A stretch of DNA of 64,000 bases from Edaphobacter acidisoli (lineage in GTDB: Bacteria > Acidobacteriota > Terriglobia > Terriglobales > Acidobacteriaceae). Below the pieces are notes generated by a model that had not been told where the DNA came from, did not search any database, and saw nothing but the letters and a program-made list of their open reading frames with translations. Where the stretch lies: assembly GCF_014642855.1 (NCBI RefSeq), contig NZ_BMJB01000001.1, forward strand, positions 310,001 to 374,000, written 5' to 3'. Position numbers and translations under genes: made by a program. Positions 43,006 to 52,236 of the stretch are shown one piece after another (positions within the stretch are counted from its first letter, which is position 1; each line of letters begins with the position of its first letter).

Positions 43006-43804
43006 GAATATCCTTGTTCGTGTACTTGTGGAGGAGCTCCATATGGCCGTCGAGCGGATCTTTAACTTCTACCTTGACGGTGTTGAGCGGCCAGGAGCGA
43101 TACCATCCTGTGCCAGCGATGATCGCCACATAAAATGCGTCGAGATGAACCAGCCTGCCGGTGATTGTTTTATTTGACGGCAGCGTGATGGTAGCTGTCC
43201 GGAGATCAACCGGAGGATAGAGAAAGCGCGACTCAAGTTCGACGGGGGAGTATTTGCTCGCGATACCTGCGAGGTCTTTCTGTGGGGAGTGGCATCTTGC
43301 GCATCCTCCTTCGCCGTTGAAGTAACGTTTGCCGGCCTCGACGTTTCCCGTAAGCAGCTTTTTAAGCTGATAACCGCCGACGGGGCCAGAAGACTCGACG
43401 CTGTTGGTCACTTCAATCCGTGCGTGGAGAAATGCTGCAATGTCCGATATCTGACCCTGCGTGAAGGTCGGGTATGCTGGCATACCCTTGCTGGTGCGGC
43501 CTTCCATGATGACTGGGCCGATGAGGTTTCCATCGACATCGTGACGTACAAGAGAGGAGTCGATAAGGCTGGAGCCAGAGCCGCCTCTCGCGTCCGTGCC
43601 GTGACAAATGGCGCAGGACTGCTGATATTTATCATTTCCGCGCTTCGCGTCCTCCTTGTCCATGGGGTTCGATTGCGCTCGAACACCAGGAAGAAGGACA
43701 AGGAAAAGCGAAATGCAGAAAGATGCCTTCCTGAAGATACAGTGCTGGCTCTCCCGACTATCGGCAGGCTTCAGGAGCTGTTCTGATGCAGATATTACGA
43801 ACAA
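42971..43804 (-). CDS. Diheme cytochrome c with inserted beta domain
   Basis: A 277-residue exported protein with heme sites CAICH (64-68) and CARCH (about 166-170). The first domain has a Met ligand in KGMPAYP. After the second heme, a strand-rich insert (ATITLPSNKTITGRLVHLDA... YRSWP) splits the cytochrome fold, which resumes as KDIHDVFSYLETLK; this matches the layout of the cytochrome at 24326. The signal stretch is about 26-44 (SFCISLFLVLLPGVRAQ), so the true start may be later than the ATG at 43804. It overlaps the PQQ gene and is probably its electron acceptor. Confidence 0.83.
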   Translation of the reverse strand: MFVISASEQLLKPADSRESQHCIFRKASFCISLFLVLLPGVRAQSNPMDKEDAKRGNDKYQQSCAICHGTDARGGSGSSLIDSSLVRHDVDGNLIGPVIMEGRTSKGMPAYPTFTQGQISDIAAFLHARIEVTNSVESSGPVGGYQLKKLLTGNVEAGKRYFNGEGGCARCHSPQKDLAGIASKYSPVELESRFLYPPVDLRTATITLPSNKTITGRLVHLDAFYVAIIAGTGWYRSWPLNTVKVEVKDPLDGHMELLHKYTNKDIHDVFSYLETLK

Positions 43805-43813
43805 GGGATACTC

Positions 43814-45139
43814 TCAGGGTTTGATGGAAGAGGGTAGCACGTTGTGCAGAACGCGAACAGTTTGTTCGAGGTCCTGCTGTGTATGAGCCGCAGAGATGGA
43901 CCACTGTTTTGCGGGGACAGGAAAAGTATAGATGCCTTCTTGAATAAGACGCATGCGAAGCAATTTGTCCCTGGTGAAATCGTGGTGCGCAGCGAGATCG
44001 TGCCAATCGCGTGGAGCGTGGTCCATCAGGTAAAGACAGAACGCAGAGCCTTGCCGCTCGACCAGCAGGGGAAGACCATGATGTTGCGCGATGGCTTCAA
44101 TTTCAGTTTGCAACCACTCACCCATCTGCTCGAGCCTGGTGTAGACTTCGCCATCATTCTCCCGCAGGCGCTCAATCGTTGCGATAGCGGCAGCGGTCGG
44201 GATGGGGTGTCCGTTGTACGTTCCAGCGAGTAGGACACGACGTGCTGGATCGGGGTGAACAAACAGATCGAGGAAGCGTTTTGCTCCCCCGACCGCGGCG
44301 ATAGGGTAGCCGTTCGCAATGGCTTTGCCGTATACAGCAAGATCAGGGGCGACTCCGGCAAGTGAGGCGTAGCCGCCGAGGGAATGACGGAAGCCAGTCT
44401 TTACTTCGTCGAAGATCAGCAGGAAACCGGCTTCGGTTGCAAGCTTGCGAAGACCTTGCAGATACCCCGGTGCGGGCTTCACAACTCCTATGTTCTGCAG
44501 AATAGGTTCCAGGATGATTGCTGCAATCGGATATTGTTGTGCAATGAGACGAACCGACTCAAGGTCATTGAAGTTGACGGGGTGTACGAGCTGGCTGTGT
44601 GCAGCGGGTATGCCTGCGCTGATGGGATGGAACCTATACTCTCCAGTAATGCGCGGCCCAAGTTCAGCTAGAGGAGTTGCCAGGTTGCAGGCAACGTCGT
44701 TGTGCCATCCGTTATAGCCCCCCTGCATGACGATAATGTGGTCGCGGCCGGTGGCGGCGCGGGCGAGACGAAGCGCTTGGTAGGTGGCTTCGCTGCCAGT
44801 GTTGAGCAGTGCAACGGATTCAATGAACGGAGCACATCCACAGATCATCTCTGCGAGACGCGCTTCAAGCGATGTGGTGCCACTACCGTAGAGGCTCTGG
44901 TGCTGCTCGAGGGCACGAGCGACGGAGCTATTAACGTGGGGATCATTGTGCCCAAGGATGTGTGGGCCAAAAGCAGCGTGGTAGTCGATATACCGCTTGC
45001 CTTCGCTGTCCCACATATGTGCGCCGCTGCCGCGGACAAAGATGAGGTCTGGTTCTGCGATACGGTTTACGGATGCGACTCCGCCGGGGAGAAATCTCCG
45101 GCTCTTTTCAAGGGTGTCTTCTGTGGAGTAGGTCAGCAT
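43814..45139 (-). CDS. Class III aminotransferase, glutamate-1-semialdehyde-aminomutase-like
   Basis: A 441-residue cytoplasmic PLP enzyme. GSA-type features are FLPGGVASVNR, NTGSEATYQALRLARAATGR, GGYNGWHND, FDEVKTGFR and the PLP lysine in YGKAIANGYPIAAVGG. The family includes HemL but also many sugar and amino-acid aminotransferases. Its place 9 bp before the cytochrome and PQQ genes, far from heme synthesis genes, argues for a catabolic role, such as transaminating an oxidised substrate or removing an amino group from an amino-sugar. That is inference. Confidence 0.85.
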   Translation of the reverse strand: MLTYSTEDTLEKSRRFLPGGVASVNRIAEPDLIFVRGSGAHMWDSEGKRYIDYHAAFGPHILGHNDPHVNSSVARALEQHQSLYGSGTTSLEARLAEMICGCAPFIESVALLNTGSEATYQALRLARAATGRDHIIVMQGGYNGWHNDVACNLATPLAELGPRITGEYRFHPISAGIPAAHSQLVHPVNFNDLESVRLIAQQYPIAAIILEPILQNIGVVKPAPGYLQGLRKLATEAGFLLIFDEVKTGFRHSLGGYASLAGVAPDLAVYGKAIANGYPIAAVGGAKRFLDLFVHPDPARRVLLAGTYNGHPIPTAAAIATIERLRENDGEVYTRLEQMGEWLQTEIEAIAQHHGLPLLVERQGSAFCLYLMDHAPRDWHDLAAHHDFTRDKLLRMRLIQEGIYTFPVPAKQWSISAAHTQQDLEQTVRVLHNVLPSSIKP

Positions 45140-45221
45140 GGGATACCGGATGTCTCTTTACAACAGCGAATGTCGCCTGAGCGGCCACGTGGATGACCGC
45201 TCGGGCCAGTGGGCCGACGTG

Positions 45222-48200
45222 TTAGAACGTTACCTTTGCGCCGAACTGGAGCTTCCGCGCGATCACAACTGGATTGCTGGACGTGATCGTTCCGTAGGTA
45301 GATGGAACAGTGATGTCCGAAGATGGATTATTGAAGTTGGCTGTGTTGGTGAGATTGAACGCATCAACACGAAGATTGAGATGAACGCCCTCTGCAATTG
45401 TGGTGTTTTTGTTGAGGTTCATATCAATCGTCTTGACGCTAGGGCCATAGAGTCCGTTTCGCTCGCTGTCGCCAAACGTATTCGGCTGAGGTTTGACGAA
45501 TCCCAATGGGGCTCCAGTGGTGGGATTGGTGTTCAACCAGTGAGCGATGGTCTTGTTGCTCGCGTAAGGCTGGACTCCGGGCACCACATCTGCACGAGTT
45601 GCATACCAGGCGTCGCCTGCGTTATCGAACGTGACGCTGAACGGAGCACCTGACATCAATTGCGTGATGGCCGCGACGTTCCAGCCTTCCAGGAGTTTGC
45701 CGCGCACACCGCCGTACTGCGCGAACCTGCGGCCAGGGCCGAAGGGAAGATCATACCCACCGCTGGCAAAGAAGGTAATTCTGCGCACGCCATCTGCATT
45801 CCCGCGATCTCCGGCAGGGTTATAGGGGTTCTGTGGTGATCCGACTTCTCCGACGTTATCGATACCCTTAGTCCAGTTAAGACTGCTCTCGAAGAAGACC
45901 CCATTGCTATAGCGCTTGGTGCCTTCAACCTGGAGTTGATTGGTAAATGAGGCGCCGCTGAACTTCATCATGAGGATGTCGCCATAGGGCTGATACGGCC
46001 TGAGAGACTGAAGCGCTGTGCCGGACTGCTGTACTCGCGGCAGGTTCATGTTGTAGTTGACGAAGATGGCATGGTCAACCTTGTTGCCGAGGTAGGTCAT
46101 GCGGAATCCGATATCACCAGGCAGGCGTTGCTCGACGGTGAAGTTCCACTGCTGTGAGGCTGTGTTGCGAATCTGGCGATCGACCGCATAGAGGCTCGGA
46201 TTTGCTGTGACGAATGGCGTCACGCTGAAAGGATTTGCCAGTGTGACAGTTGGCGTCGCTGGAGCGCTGTCATACTCCTGCACGAGGCGGAACGGCGGGT
46301 TACTGATGCCAAGTTGATAGATGCCCTGATAGACAGGGGGCATGTTGTAGAAGATGCCATAGCCGCCGCGAAGGACCATCCGGTCATCACTGAACGGACG
46401 GAAGGCAAAGCCGAATCTGGGTGCGATGTCGCGATGGTCAGGCAGGAGCACGTTGGATCCCCAGCCTGCATCCTCTGATGTCTCGTAAGGATAGAGATTC
46501 AATAGCGTTTGGTTGGTACTAACGGGAAGCTGACCGTGAACACTGCGTACGACGTTCAATCCCTTGGCAAAGTCGAAGTTCGTCCAACCGCCATACCGCT
46601 CTGTCGGCTCAGTTTGAAGTTCATAGCGGATGCCGATATTGAGCGTGAGGCGTGGGAAGATGCGCCAGTCGTCTTGCACGTAGAAACCATAGCGATTGAT
46701 CCCAATATCATTCGACGGAGTCTCCGTAGCACGGACTGCATCGTTCGGGTAGCCAAGCAGCGCATTAGCTAGTGGACTTCCCGTATAGCGGTAGGCTCCG
46801 AAGTAGAAGAATCCAAGCGTAGATGGGGACACAGAGGGGTTAGTAGAAACGCGGTTATAAGCGAGATCGGCGCCTGCTTTGAAGATATGCGCGCCCTTCT
46901 GCCACGAGAACGTATCGCCAATCTGATCGGTGATCTCAGGGTTGGGTTTTGAGCCGCCACGGTCGGCAATGGAGGTAAGGCCAGAGATGGAGAACGTCGG
47001 CAAACCGCCAATCGCGTGTGGATACAGGCCTGGGAAGATGGTAGAAGGATCGAAGTTCTGGTTCTGTCCCTGCCGGGTCGAAACCTGTGCAAAGTAGGAA
47101 GCGCGGATCTCGTTGCTCATAGCAGGAGTGATGATCCTGGTATAGGTCAGGGAGCCAGACTTCGTAGTGTAGCCCGCGTTGGAGTAATTGTTATATTCCA
47201 CTGGCGAATAGAGGTTCACTGAATACGGGTTGCCGCCCATCGAGTAGTTGACGATGAAAGTGAAACGATTATTGATGTTGAGATTGTGGTCGAGCCGACC
47301 GGTGTAGCGGTTGACATTGATTCGCGTGGGAAGAGTTTGGACCAGGTTGGAGGTGTTGCCAGACTTGGTGGGAAGAGGTACAAACTGGAGAACCGCGAGC
47401 GTCCGTGGATCAAGCCGGTTGGTTGGAATCTGGTATCCATTAGGGCAGGTTGGACTGCTGGGAAACGGAGTGCCTCCATTTTGCGGATCTTTAATCGTAG
47501 TGCTGAAGCATCCAGCGCGCTGAGCGGCGGTAGGAACTGAAAAAGTTCCGGTGCTCGAGGTGCGCTGACGCCAGCCTTCATAGGAGAAGAAGAAGAAGGT
47601 ATGGTTTCTGTAGATGGGGCCACCCACCGAGCCGCCAAATTCATTGCGGTTATAAGGCGTCCGCGCGATATGGGCTGCGTTGGCGAAGTAGTCGTTGGCG
47701 GCGAAGACCGTATTGCGATTGAAGGCAAAGAGCGAGCCATGGAAGCGGTTGGTGCCGCCTTTAGTAATCATGGAGACCGCCACAGAAGATGAGAACTCCG
47801 CCTTAGCGTTATTCGACTCAACTTTGACCTCCTCGATCGTATCGAGAGAAGGCTGCGTCGTCAGCGAGGTCTGGTAAGAGTAAGCGCCGCCGCCGTTGCC
47901 CAGATCGTTGAAACCTACGCCGTCCACTGTGAAAGTAGTTCCGCCCCAATGTTCGGAGCCTGCGATCTTAGGGTTTGAGCCCGACGCCTCGCCGGTATTT
48001 CCGGGTACAGTCGCAATGAAGGTGTCCATCGTACGGCCATTGGTGGGCAGCTTTTGCAGCGCATTGGTGTCGATGATGGTTGCAATCGACGAGCTTTCGG
48101 ACTGGACCACAGGAGCCGAAGCAGTGACTACGACGGATTGCGTGACCTCTCCAGGAACCAGGGAGAGGTTGTTTCGTGTGGTCTGATTGAGTTGTATCTG

Positions 48201-48476
48201 GATGTCCTTCACGTCGACAGAGCGATAGCCCTGAAGCTCAGCACGAATGCTGTAGAGGCCTGCGGACAGATTGTCGAACTCGTAATCTCCGGCCCGGTCG
48301 GTGAGCATCGAATAGGAGGCGCTGGTCCCCTGGTTGGTCACAGTCACTCTCACCTGAGGGACGACGCTGCCCGAGCGATCAGAGACTGTGCCCAGGAGGG
48401 TACCGGTCACGCTCTGGCAGAGCGCCGCCATGGGCGCGAAGAGAAGAAGCAATAGGCTTAGTCGGCGATACATCAT
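45222..48476 (-). CDS. Oar-like TonB-dependent receptor
   Basis: A 1084-residue outer-membrane protein of the large acidobacterial type. A Sec signal (MMYRRLSLLLLLFAPMAALCQ) precedes a carboxypeptidase-regulatory-like domain (GTLLGTVSDRSGSVVPQVRV... GYRSVDVKDI). The plug includes LQKLPTNGRTMDTFIATVPG and TFTVDGVGFNDLG, and the long barrel ends in a terminal Phe (LQFGAKVTF). GGAG lies 6 bp before ATG 48476; a longer frame runs to 48536. It is the first gene of an operon with an aminotransferase, cytochrome, PQQ enzyme and MFS carrier, and diverges from an IclR regulator. It probably imports the substrate of that pathway. Confidence 0.9.
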   Translation of the reverse strand: MMYRRLSLLLLLFAPMAALCQSVTGTLLGTVSDRSGSVVPQVRVTVTNQGTSASYSMLTDRAGDYEFDNLSAGLYSIRAELQGYRSVDVKDIQIQLNQTTRNNLSLVPGEVTQSVVVTASAPVVQSESSSIATIIDTNALQKLPTNGRTMDTFIATVPGNTGEASGSNPKIAGSEHWGGTTFTVDGVGFNDLGNGGGAYSYQTSLTTQPSLDTIEEVKVESNNAKAEFSSSVAVSMITKGGTNRFHGSLFAFNRNTVFAANDYFANAAHIARTPYNRNEFGGSVGGPIYRNHTFFFFSYEGWRQRTSSTGTFSVPTAAQRAGCFSTTIKDPQNGGTPFPSSPTCPNGYQIPTNRLDPRTLAVLQFVPLPTKSGNTSNLVQTLPTRINVNRYTGRLDHNLNINNRFTFIVNYSMGGNPYSVNLYSPVEYNNYSNAGYTTKSGSLTYTRIITPAMSNEIRASYFAQVSTRQGQNQNFDPSTIFPGLYPHAIGGLPTFSISGLTSIADRGGSKPNPEITDQIGDTFSWQKGAHIFKAGADLAYNRVSTNPSVSPSTLGFFYFGAYRYTGSPLANALLGYPNDAVRATETPSNDIGINRYGFYVQDDWRIFPRLTLNIGIRYELQTEPTERYGGWTNFDFAKGLNVVRSVHGQLPVSTNQTLLNLYPYETSEDAGWGSNVLLPDHRDIAPRFGFAFRPFSDDRMVLRGGYGIFYNMPPVYQGIYQLGISNPPFRLVQEYDSAPATPTVTLANPFSVTPFVTANPSLYAVDRQIRNTASQQWNFTVEQRLPGDIGFRMTYLGNKVDHAIFVNYNMNLPRVQQSGTALQSLRPYQPYGDILMMKFSGASFTNQLQVEGTKRYSNGVFFESSLNWTKGIDNVGEVGSPQNPYNPAGDRGNADGVRRITFFASGGYDLPFGPGRRFAQYGGVRGKLLEGWNVAAITQLMSGAPFSVTFDNAGDAWYATRADVVPGVQPYASNKTIAHWLNTNPTTGAPLGFVKPQPNTFGDSERNGLYGPSVKTIDMNLNKNTTIAEGVHLNLRVDAFNLTNTANFNNPSSDITVPSTYGTITSSNPVVIARKLQFGAKVTF

Positions 48477-48630
48477 AATGGTCTCCAAAGAACCGGGAGA
48501 ATCTGAATGCGATGTGCGAATATTGAGCCGCGTCAAAGTGGAGCGTCAATGTGATTGGACGGTTAATCCTGAATACAGGACAAAATCGAACACTCTCCAA
48601 CATCAAGACAGATGGCAGTGGCTCAGTGTA

Positions 48631-48649
48631 TATTCTAACTGTAAGAATA
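48631..48649. promoter_or_regulatory. Inverted repeat upstream of the IclR gene, copy 1
   Basis: TATTCT (48631-48636) and AGAATA (48644-48649) are separated by 7 nt. The pattern TTCT-N7-AGAA with GTA before the right arm is repeated at 49596-49610. It lies between the divergent TonB receptor and IclR genes and is a good candidate IclR operator. Confidence 0.55.
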
Positions 48650-48760
48650 CAATCCACTTTCGTCTAGCAGAGCCTGTAGCAGAAAATGCAGAGATGATGG
48701 TGCAGTAAAAGGCACACGCAGGCCCTTTTATCCCCGTCAAAAGAGGACAGGAATCGCAGA

Positions 48761-49537
48761 ATGCCGGCAAAAAATCATATCGATCTTGTGGTGAAGACAT
48801 TGAACGTGCTCGAGTCGCTTGCGCAGAGTGAGCACGGGAAGGCTCTCAAGGAAGTAGCAGCAGAGGTAGGCCTGGTGAAGAGCTCCGTCTTCCGTATTCT
48901 TTTCACCTTGAAACAGGCTGGCTATGTGGAACAGCCGGAAGCAAACGGCGTATATCGCCTGACGCTGAAGACGGCGGGCCTGACGCGGAGAAACAGTGAG
49001 CGGATGGGCTTTGTCACGGTGGCTCGTCCGCACCTGACCCGACTGCGTGATGAACTGGATGAGTCTGTAGCGCTGGCCGAGCGACGCGATCGCTCCATCG
49101 TGCTCATCGATGTTCTGGAGACTTCACATCCCCTGCGGCTCACATTCCACATCGGCGATCACTGCCCAATTCATGCGACTGCGATGGGCAAGGCAGTCGC
49201 TGCTTTTCTGTCTACGAGAGAGGTCACCGCATTGCTCGACAAATCCGAGTTGCCCCAGTACACGCAGAACACCAACACCCGGGTGCGCGACCTGAAAGCC
49301 GATCTAGGACGAGTGCACAAGCTGGGCTACTCGGTGAACGACGAAGAGACCGTGTCCGGTGCGGTAGTAATCGGGGCGCCGATCTTCGATTCGAAGAAGA
49401 GCGTCTGTGGCGCCCTGAGTGTGAATACGCCTACAGTCCGTTGCTCCGCTACAAAAAAGAAGCGTTTGATTGCAGCGGTGATTGATGCCGGCAACCAGAT
49501 ATCCGCCGACCTTTCCGATATTGGTTTTGTACGTTAG
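48761..49537 (+). CDS. IclR-family transcription regulator
   Basis: A 258-residue regulator. The N-terminal winged helix (about 5-70) has LVVKTLNVLESLA and GLVKSSVFRILFTLKQAGYVEQ; the effector domain (about 80-250) has GFVTVARPHLTRLRDELDESVAL, PIHATAMGKAVAAFL and GYSVNDEETVSGAVVIGAPIF. Members bind small organic acids or sugars and repress or activate linked genes. It lies between the divergent TonB/PQQ operon and the exported protein at 49660, with matching inverted repeats in both flanking promoter regions, so it probably controls both and itself. Confidence 0.92.
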   Translation: MPAKNHIDLVVKTLNVLESLAQSEHGKALKEVAAEVGLVKSSVFRILFTLKQAGYVEQPEANGVYRLTLKTAGLTRRNSERMGFVTVARPHLTRLRDELDESVALAERRDRSIVLIDVLETSHPLRLTFHIGDHCPIHATAMGKAVAAFLSTREVTALLDKSELPQYTQNTNTRVRDLKADLGRVHKLGYSVNDEETVSGAVVIGAPIFDSKKSVCGALSVNTPTVRCSATKKKRLIAAVIDAGNQISADLSDIGFVR

Positions 49538-49595
49538 AGGGTTGACGAATGACGGGGAACCAGAGTATCAATGTAGTTCTTCCGTGCATAATAGA

Positions 49596-49610
49596 TTCTG
49601 ATAGTAAGAA
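49596..49610. promoter_or_regulatory. Inverted repeat upstream of 49660, copy 2
   Basis: TTCT (49596-49599) and AGAA (49607-49610) have the same 7-nt spacing as the site at 48631, with the spacer again ending in GTA. It lies 50 bp before the start of the exported toroid protein and immediately downstream of iclR. Confidence 0.55.
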
Positions 49611-49659
49611 CCAATTCTGCGTGGAGGCATGATTTCTACTGGTCAAGGGGAGTGTAGCG

Positions 49660-51480
49660 ATGCCAGATCGCCGCCGATTCGTGCAAGGAAGTCTGATGCT
49701 ATCAGGTGCGTTTTTCGGTCTCGACCGTCACAGCTTAAGCGCAATCGGATCTGAGGCGGGATCTACTACGGGAGTGACAGGCGGAACTCTGGTGGGGGAG
49801 TACTATCGTCGTCTCGCAAAGTGGTGCGCTGTGGTGAACGGCGGGTTGAAGACGCGGCCCGGTCAGAGCCTCAAGGATTTGGAAGCTCAGCATGGCTGGA
49901 ACCATTTCCCGTACACCATCCTTCCGGCCGCGGTGCTGTATGCCAAAAAGCATCCATCGAATCGCTGGTACAAGAATGAGGAGATGCTGACGCTGGCACT
50001 TGCGATTGGCGACCTGCTGATGCGCGAAGACATGCAGGGCACGTTCACGCCTCGGCTGGATAGCTATCGCGACACCTACATGTGGGTGGAGGCATATGAG
50101 CTGCTGAAAGGCAAGCTTGGGGATGATCGGAGGAGGAAGTGGAAGGTTGCGATTGAGAGGAATATCGGACTTCTCGAGAATGACGCCATAGCGTGGAAGG
50201 ATTGCCCAGCGTACACGGAGAACTTTCTTGGAACGTCACCAAATCACTACGCGTGGTGGTCTGCGACGCTTTTGGTAGGTGGGAGATACTTGGACCGTCC
50301 GGATTGGGTGAAGATTGGCTCGGCTGTGCTGCGCCGTTTTGCGACGACTGAGCAGAACCCCGATGGATACTGGGGAGAGCATAACCCGGACGGACCGACG
50401 ATTGGTTACAACTATCTGACGACCCTCGCTGTTGGGTTGTACTGGGAGCATGTCGGTGACCCTCGTGCGCTGCAGGCGCTGAGAAGGGCGACGGATTTTC
50501 ACTCGCACTTCACCTATCCAGACGGAAACGCAGTGGAATTGATGAACGACCGGAACCGGTATTGGGAGGTCAGCCCGTGGGGGCAGTTCGCATTCTCGAA
50601 CTTTGCTGATGGGCGCAGCTACGCGGCGCTGCTGGTGAGAAATACTCCAGACGATGAGATCGACCTGGACACTCTCGGACTGCTGGCACAGAATGCTCTT
50701 TACTTCCACGAGGGGGCGGTAGAGAAGTGCGCGCCAGAACTGGAGCAGTATTCTCATCGCTTGCAGGGGGCGGCCGGAATCCGCAAACAAGGAGCGTGGG
50801 TAATGGGGCTTTGCGGGATCATCGACACGGAGCTTCCGCTGAGTCAGTGGTTTCTGGACCGGCAGGCGAATGTCGCACTCTTTCATGAAAAAACGGGATT
50901 GATCATTGCAGGTGCGAATTCCAAACATCAGCCGGAACTGGCGACACTCTCTGAAAAGTTGCAGGACACAATCGAGACAAAACCCCTGGGCAGCAGGTTA
51001 ACGCAGCGAGCAGATGGAGATTGTCTTGCTATAGCGCATCACACCTTCACCTGCGAGGTCCTTGCGCCGTCAGCTACGGCAGATGAAGCTCAGGTGAAGT
51101 TCCGCATCACTGGACGGGGGCCTGTACCGGAGGAAGCTGCGCTGGCGCTGCAACTATGCCTTAAAGCGGGCACGGTACTTGAGACTGGCGCTGGCAAAAA
51201 GATAAAGCTATCGGGAAAGAGAATCGAGCTAACACCGGACATGCTAGGCGGCTCCATAACGCACGGAGCCTGGACGCTCAAGATCGATGCAGATGCCACG
51301 TTGAGCTGGCCGGTATTTCCTTACAACCCTTATCGCAACGAGCTGGAGACAAAACTCGAGTACGCGGTAGGTTTGCTGCACGCGCCGCTACGTCTGCATG
51401 TGGATCCAGCGCATTATGTACGCCCCGACGAACAGCAAATTCAGGTGACTGTGAGGGTGCCAGGCACGCGTGGCGCATGA
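49660..51480 (+). CDS. Exported alpha/alpha-toroid protein, possible polysaccharide lyase or hydrolase
   Basis: A 606-residue protein with a Tat signal (PDRRRFVQGSLMLSG). The bulk (about 45-420) is helical with aromatic-rich toroid repeats: SYRDTYMWVEAYELLKGKL, AYTENFLGTSPNHYAWWSATLL, NPDGYWGEHNPDGPTIGYNYLTTLAVGLYW, SPWGQFAFSNFADGRSYAALL. The C-terminal 180 residues look like a beta-sandwich. This architecture resembles heparinase-II/III-like and unsaturated-glycan enzymes, with candidate residues N/H/Y in PNHYAWW and YNY. I cannot name the family. It is probably under IclR control with the divergent TonB/PQQ operon and could degrade the polymer that feeds it. Confidence 0.72.
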   Translation: MPDRRRFVQGSLMLSGAFFGLDRHSLSAIGSEAGSTTGVTGGTLVGEYYRRLAKWCAVVNGGLKTRPGQSLKDLEAQHGWNHFPYTILPAAVLYAKKHPSNRWYKNEEMLTLALAIGDLLMREDMQGTFTPRLDSYRDTYMWVEAYELLKGKLGDDRRRKWKVAIERNIGLLENDAIAWKDCPAYTENFLGTSPNHYAWWSATLLVGGRYLDRPDWVKIGSAVLRRFATTEQNPDGYWGEHNPDGPTIGYNYLTTLAVGLYWEHVGDPRALQALRRATDFHSHFTYPDGNAVELMNDRNRYWEVSPWGQFAFSNFADGRSYAALLVRNTPDDEIDLDTLGLLAQNALYFHEGAVEKCAPELEQYSHRLQGAAGIRKQGAWVMGLCGIIDTELPLSQWFLDRQANVALFHEKTGLIIAGANSKHQPELATLSEKLQDTIETKPLGSRLTQRADGDCLAIAHHTFTCEVLAPSATADEAQVKFRITGRGPVPEEAALALQLCLKAGTVLETGAGKKIKLSGKRIELTPDMLGGSITHGAWTLKIDADATLSWPVFPYNPYRNELETKLEYAVGLLHAPLRLHVDPAHYVRPDEQQIQVTVRVPGTRGA

Positions 51481-52226
51481 TCAATACCGAAGGAAGAAGC
51501 CTCCGTCGACGCGCAGCGTTGCTCCGGTAATGTAACTCGCATCATCGGAGGCGAGAAAGGCGACGGCTTTGGCCACTTCGTCCGCCTGGCCAAGTCTGCC
51601 GAGTGGAAGGCGCGCGCCTGCGATAACAATGGCGTCTTCCGGGTTGAAGTTCCGCTCACCGGGCGTGTCGATCCAGCCTGGTTCGATGATGTTGACGCGC
51701 AGGTGTTGCGGCGCGAGTTTCAGTGCCCAGGAAGCGGCCATATGGGTGATAGCCGCTTTAGCTCCGTTATACGCAGAGGCATTCGGGTACGGACGCGAGC
51801 CGTGAACCAAGCGGATGATGATGATGGCTCCTCCGTCTTGCGCTGCCATGGCGCGCGCAGCAAGCTGGCTGCAATGAAACACGCCCCATTGCGAGACCGC
51901 CCAGGTTCGCTCGACGTCTTCGACCGTAAGATCAAGCAATGGTTTGCGAACGCTGTAGGCTCGTTATTAACAAGGACATCAAGCTGATTGAAGCTGCTGG
52001 CAACTTCGGCAAACATGCGCTCTACCTGCCTGCGATCGCTGATGTCAGCAATACATACAAAGGAGCGCCGTCCCATCTTCTGAATTGCGGCAGAGACCTC
52101 TTCTGCTTCGTCACTGCGCAGATCGTTGATGACCACATCGGCGCCGCTGCGTGCAAGCTCAAGTGCGGTCGATGCCACGTGCGGCTCCGGTAACAAGCAC
52201 CACTTTGCCTGCGAAATTGGAACTCA
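51481..52226 (-). pseudogene. SDR-family dehydrogenase broken by two frameshifts
   Basis: The reading frame of a short-chain dehydrogenase is recognisable over three frames. Frame one starts at 52226 (KVVLVTGAARGI) and stops soon after; frame two continues TALELARSGADVVINDL... LDVLVNN; frame three resumes RKPLLDLTVEDVERTWAVSQ and runs through the catalytic YNGAK (Tyr-x3-Lys) to DGGFFLRY. The joins suggest a deletion of about 8 bp in the glycine-rich NAD loop and 4 bp after LVNN (about 51960-51975). The last gene of the sugar-acid operon, 10 bp after the dehydratase. Sequencing error is possible, but two independent breaks favour a real pseudogene. Confidence 0.82.
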
Positions 52227-52236
52227 TAGGTGGTTT

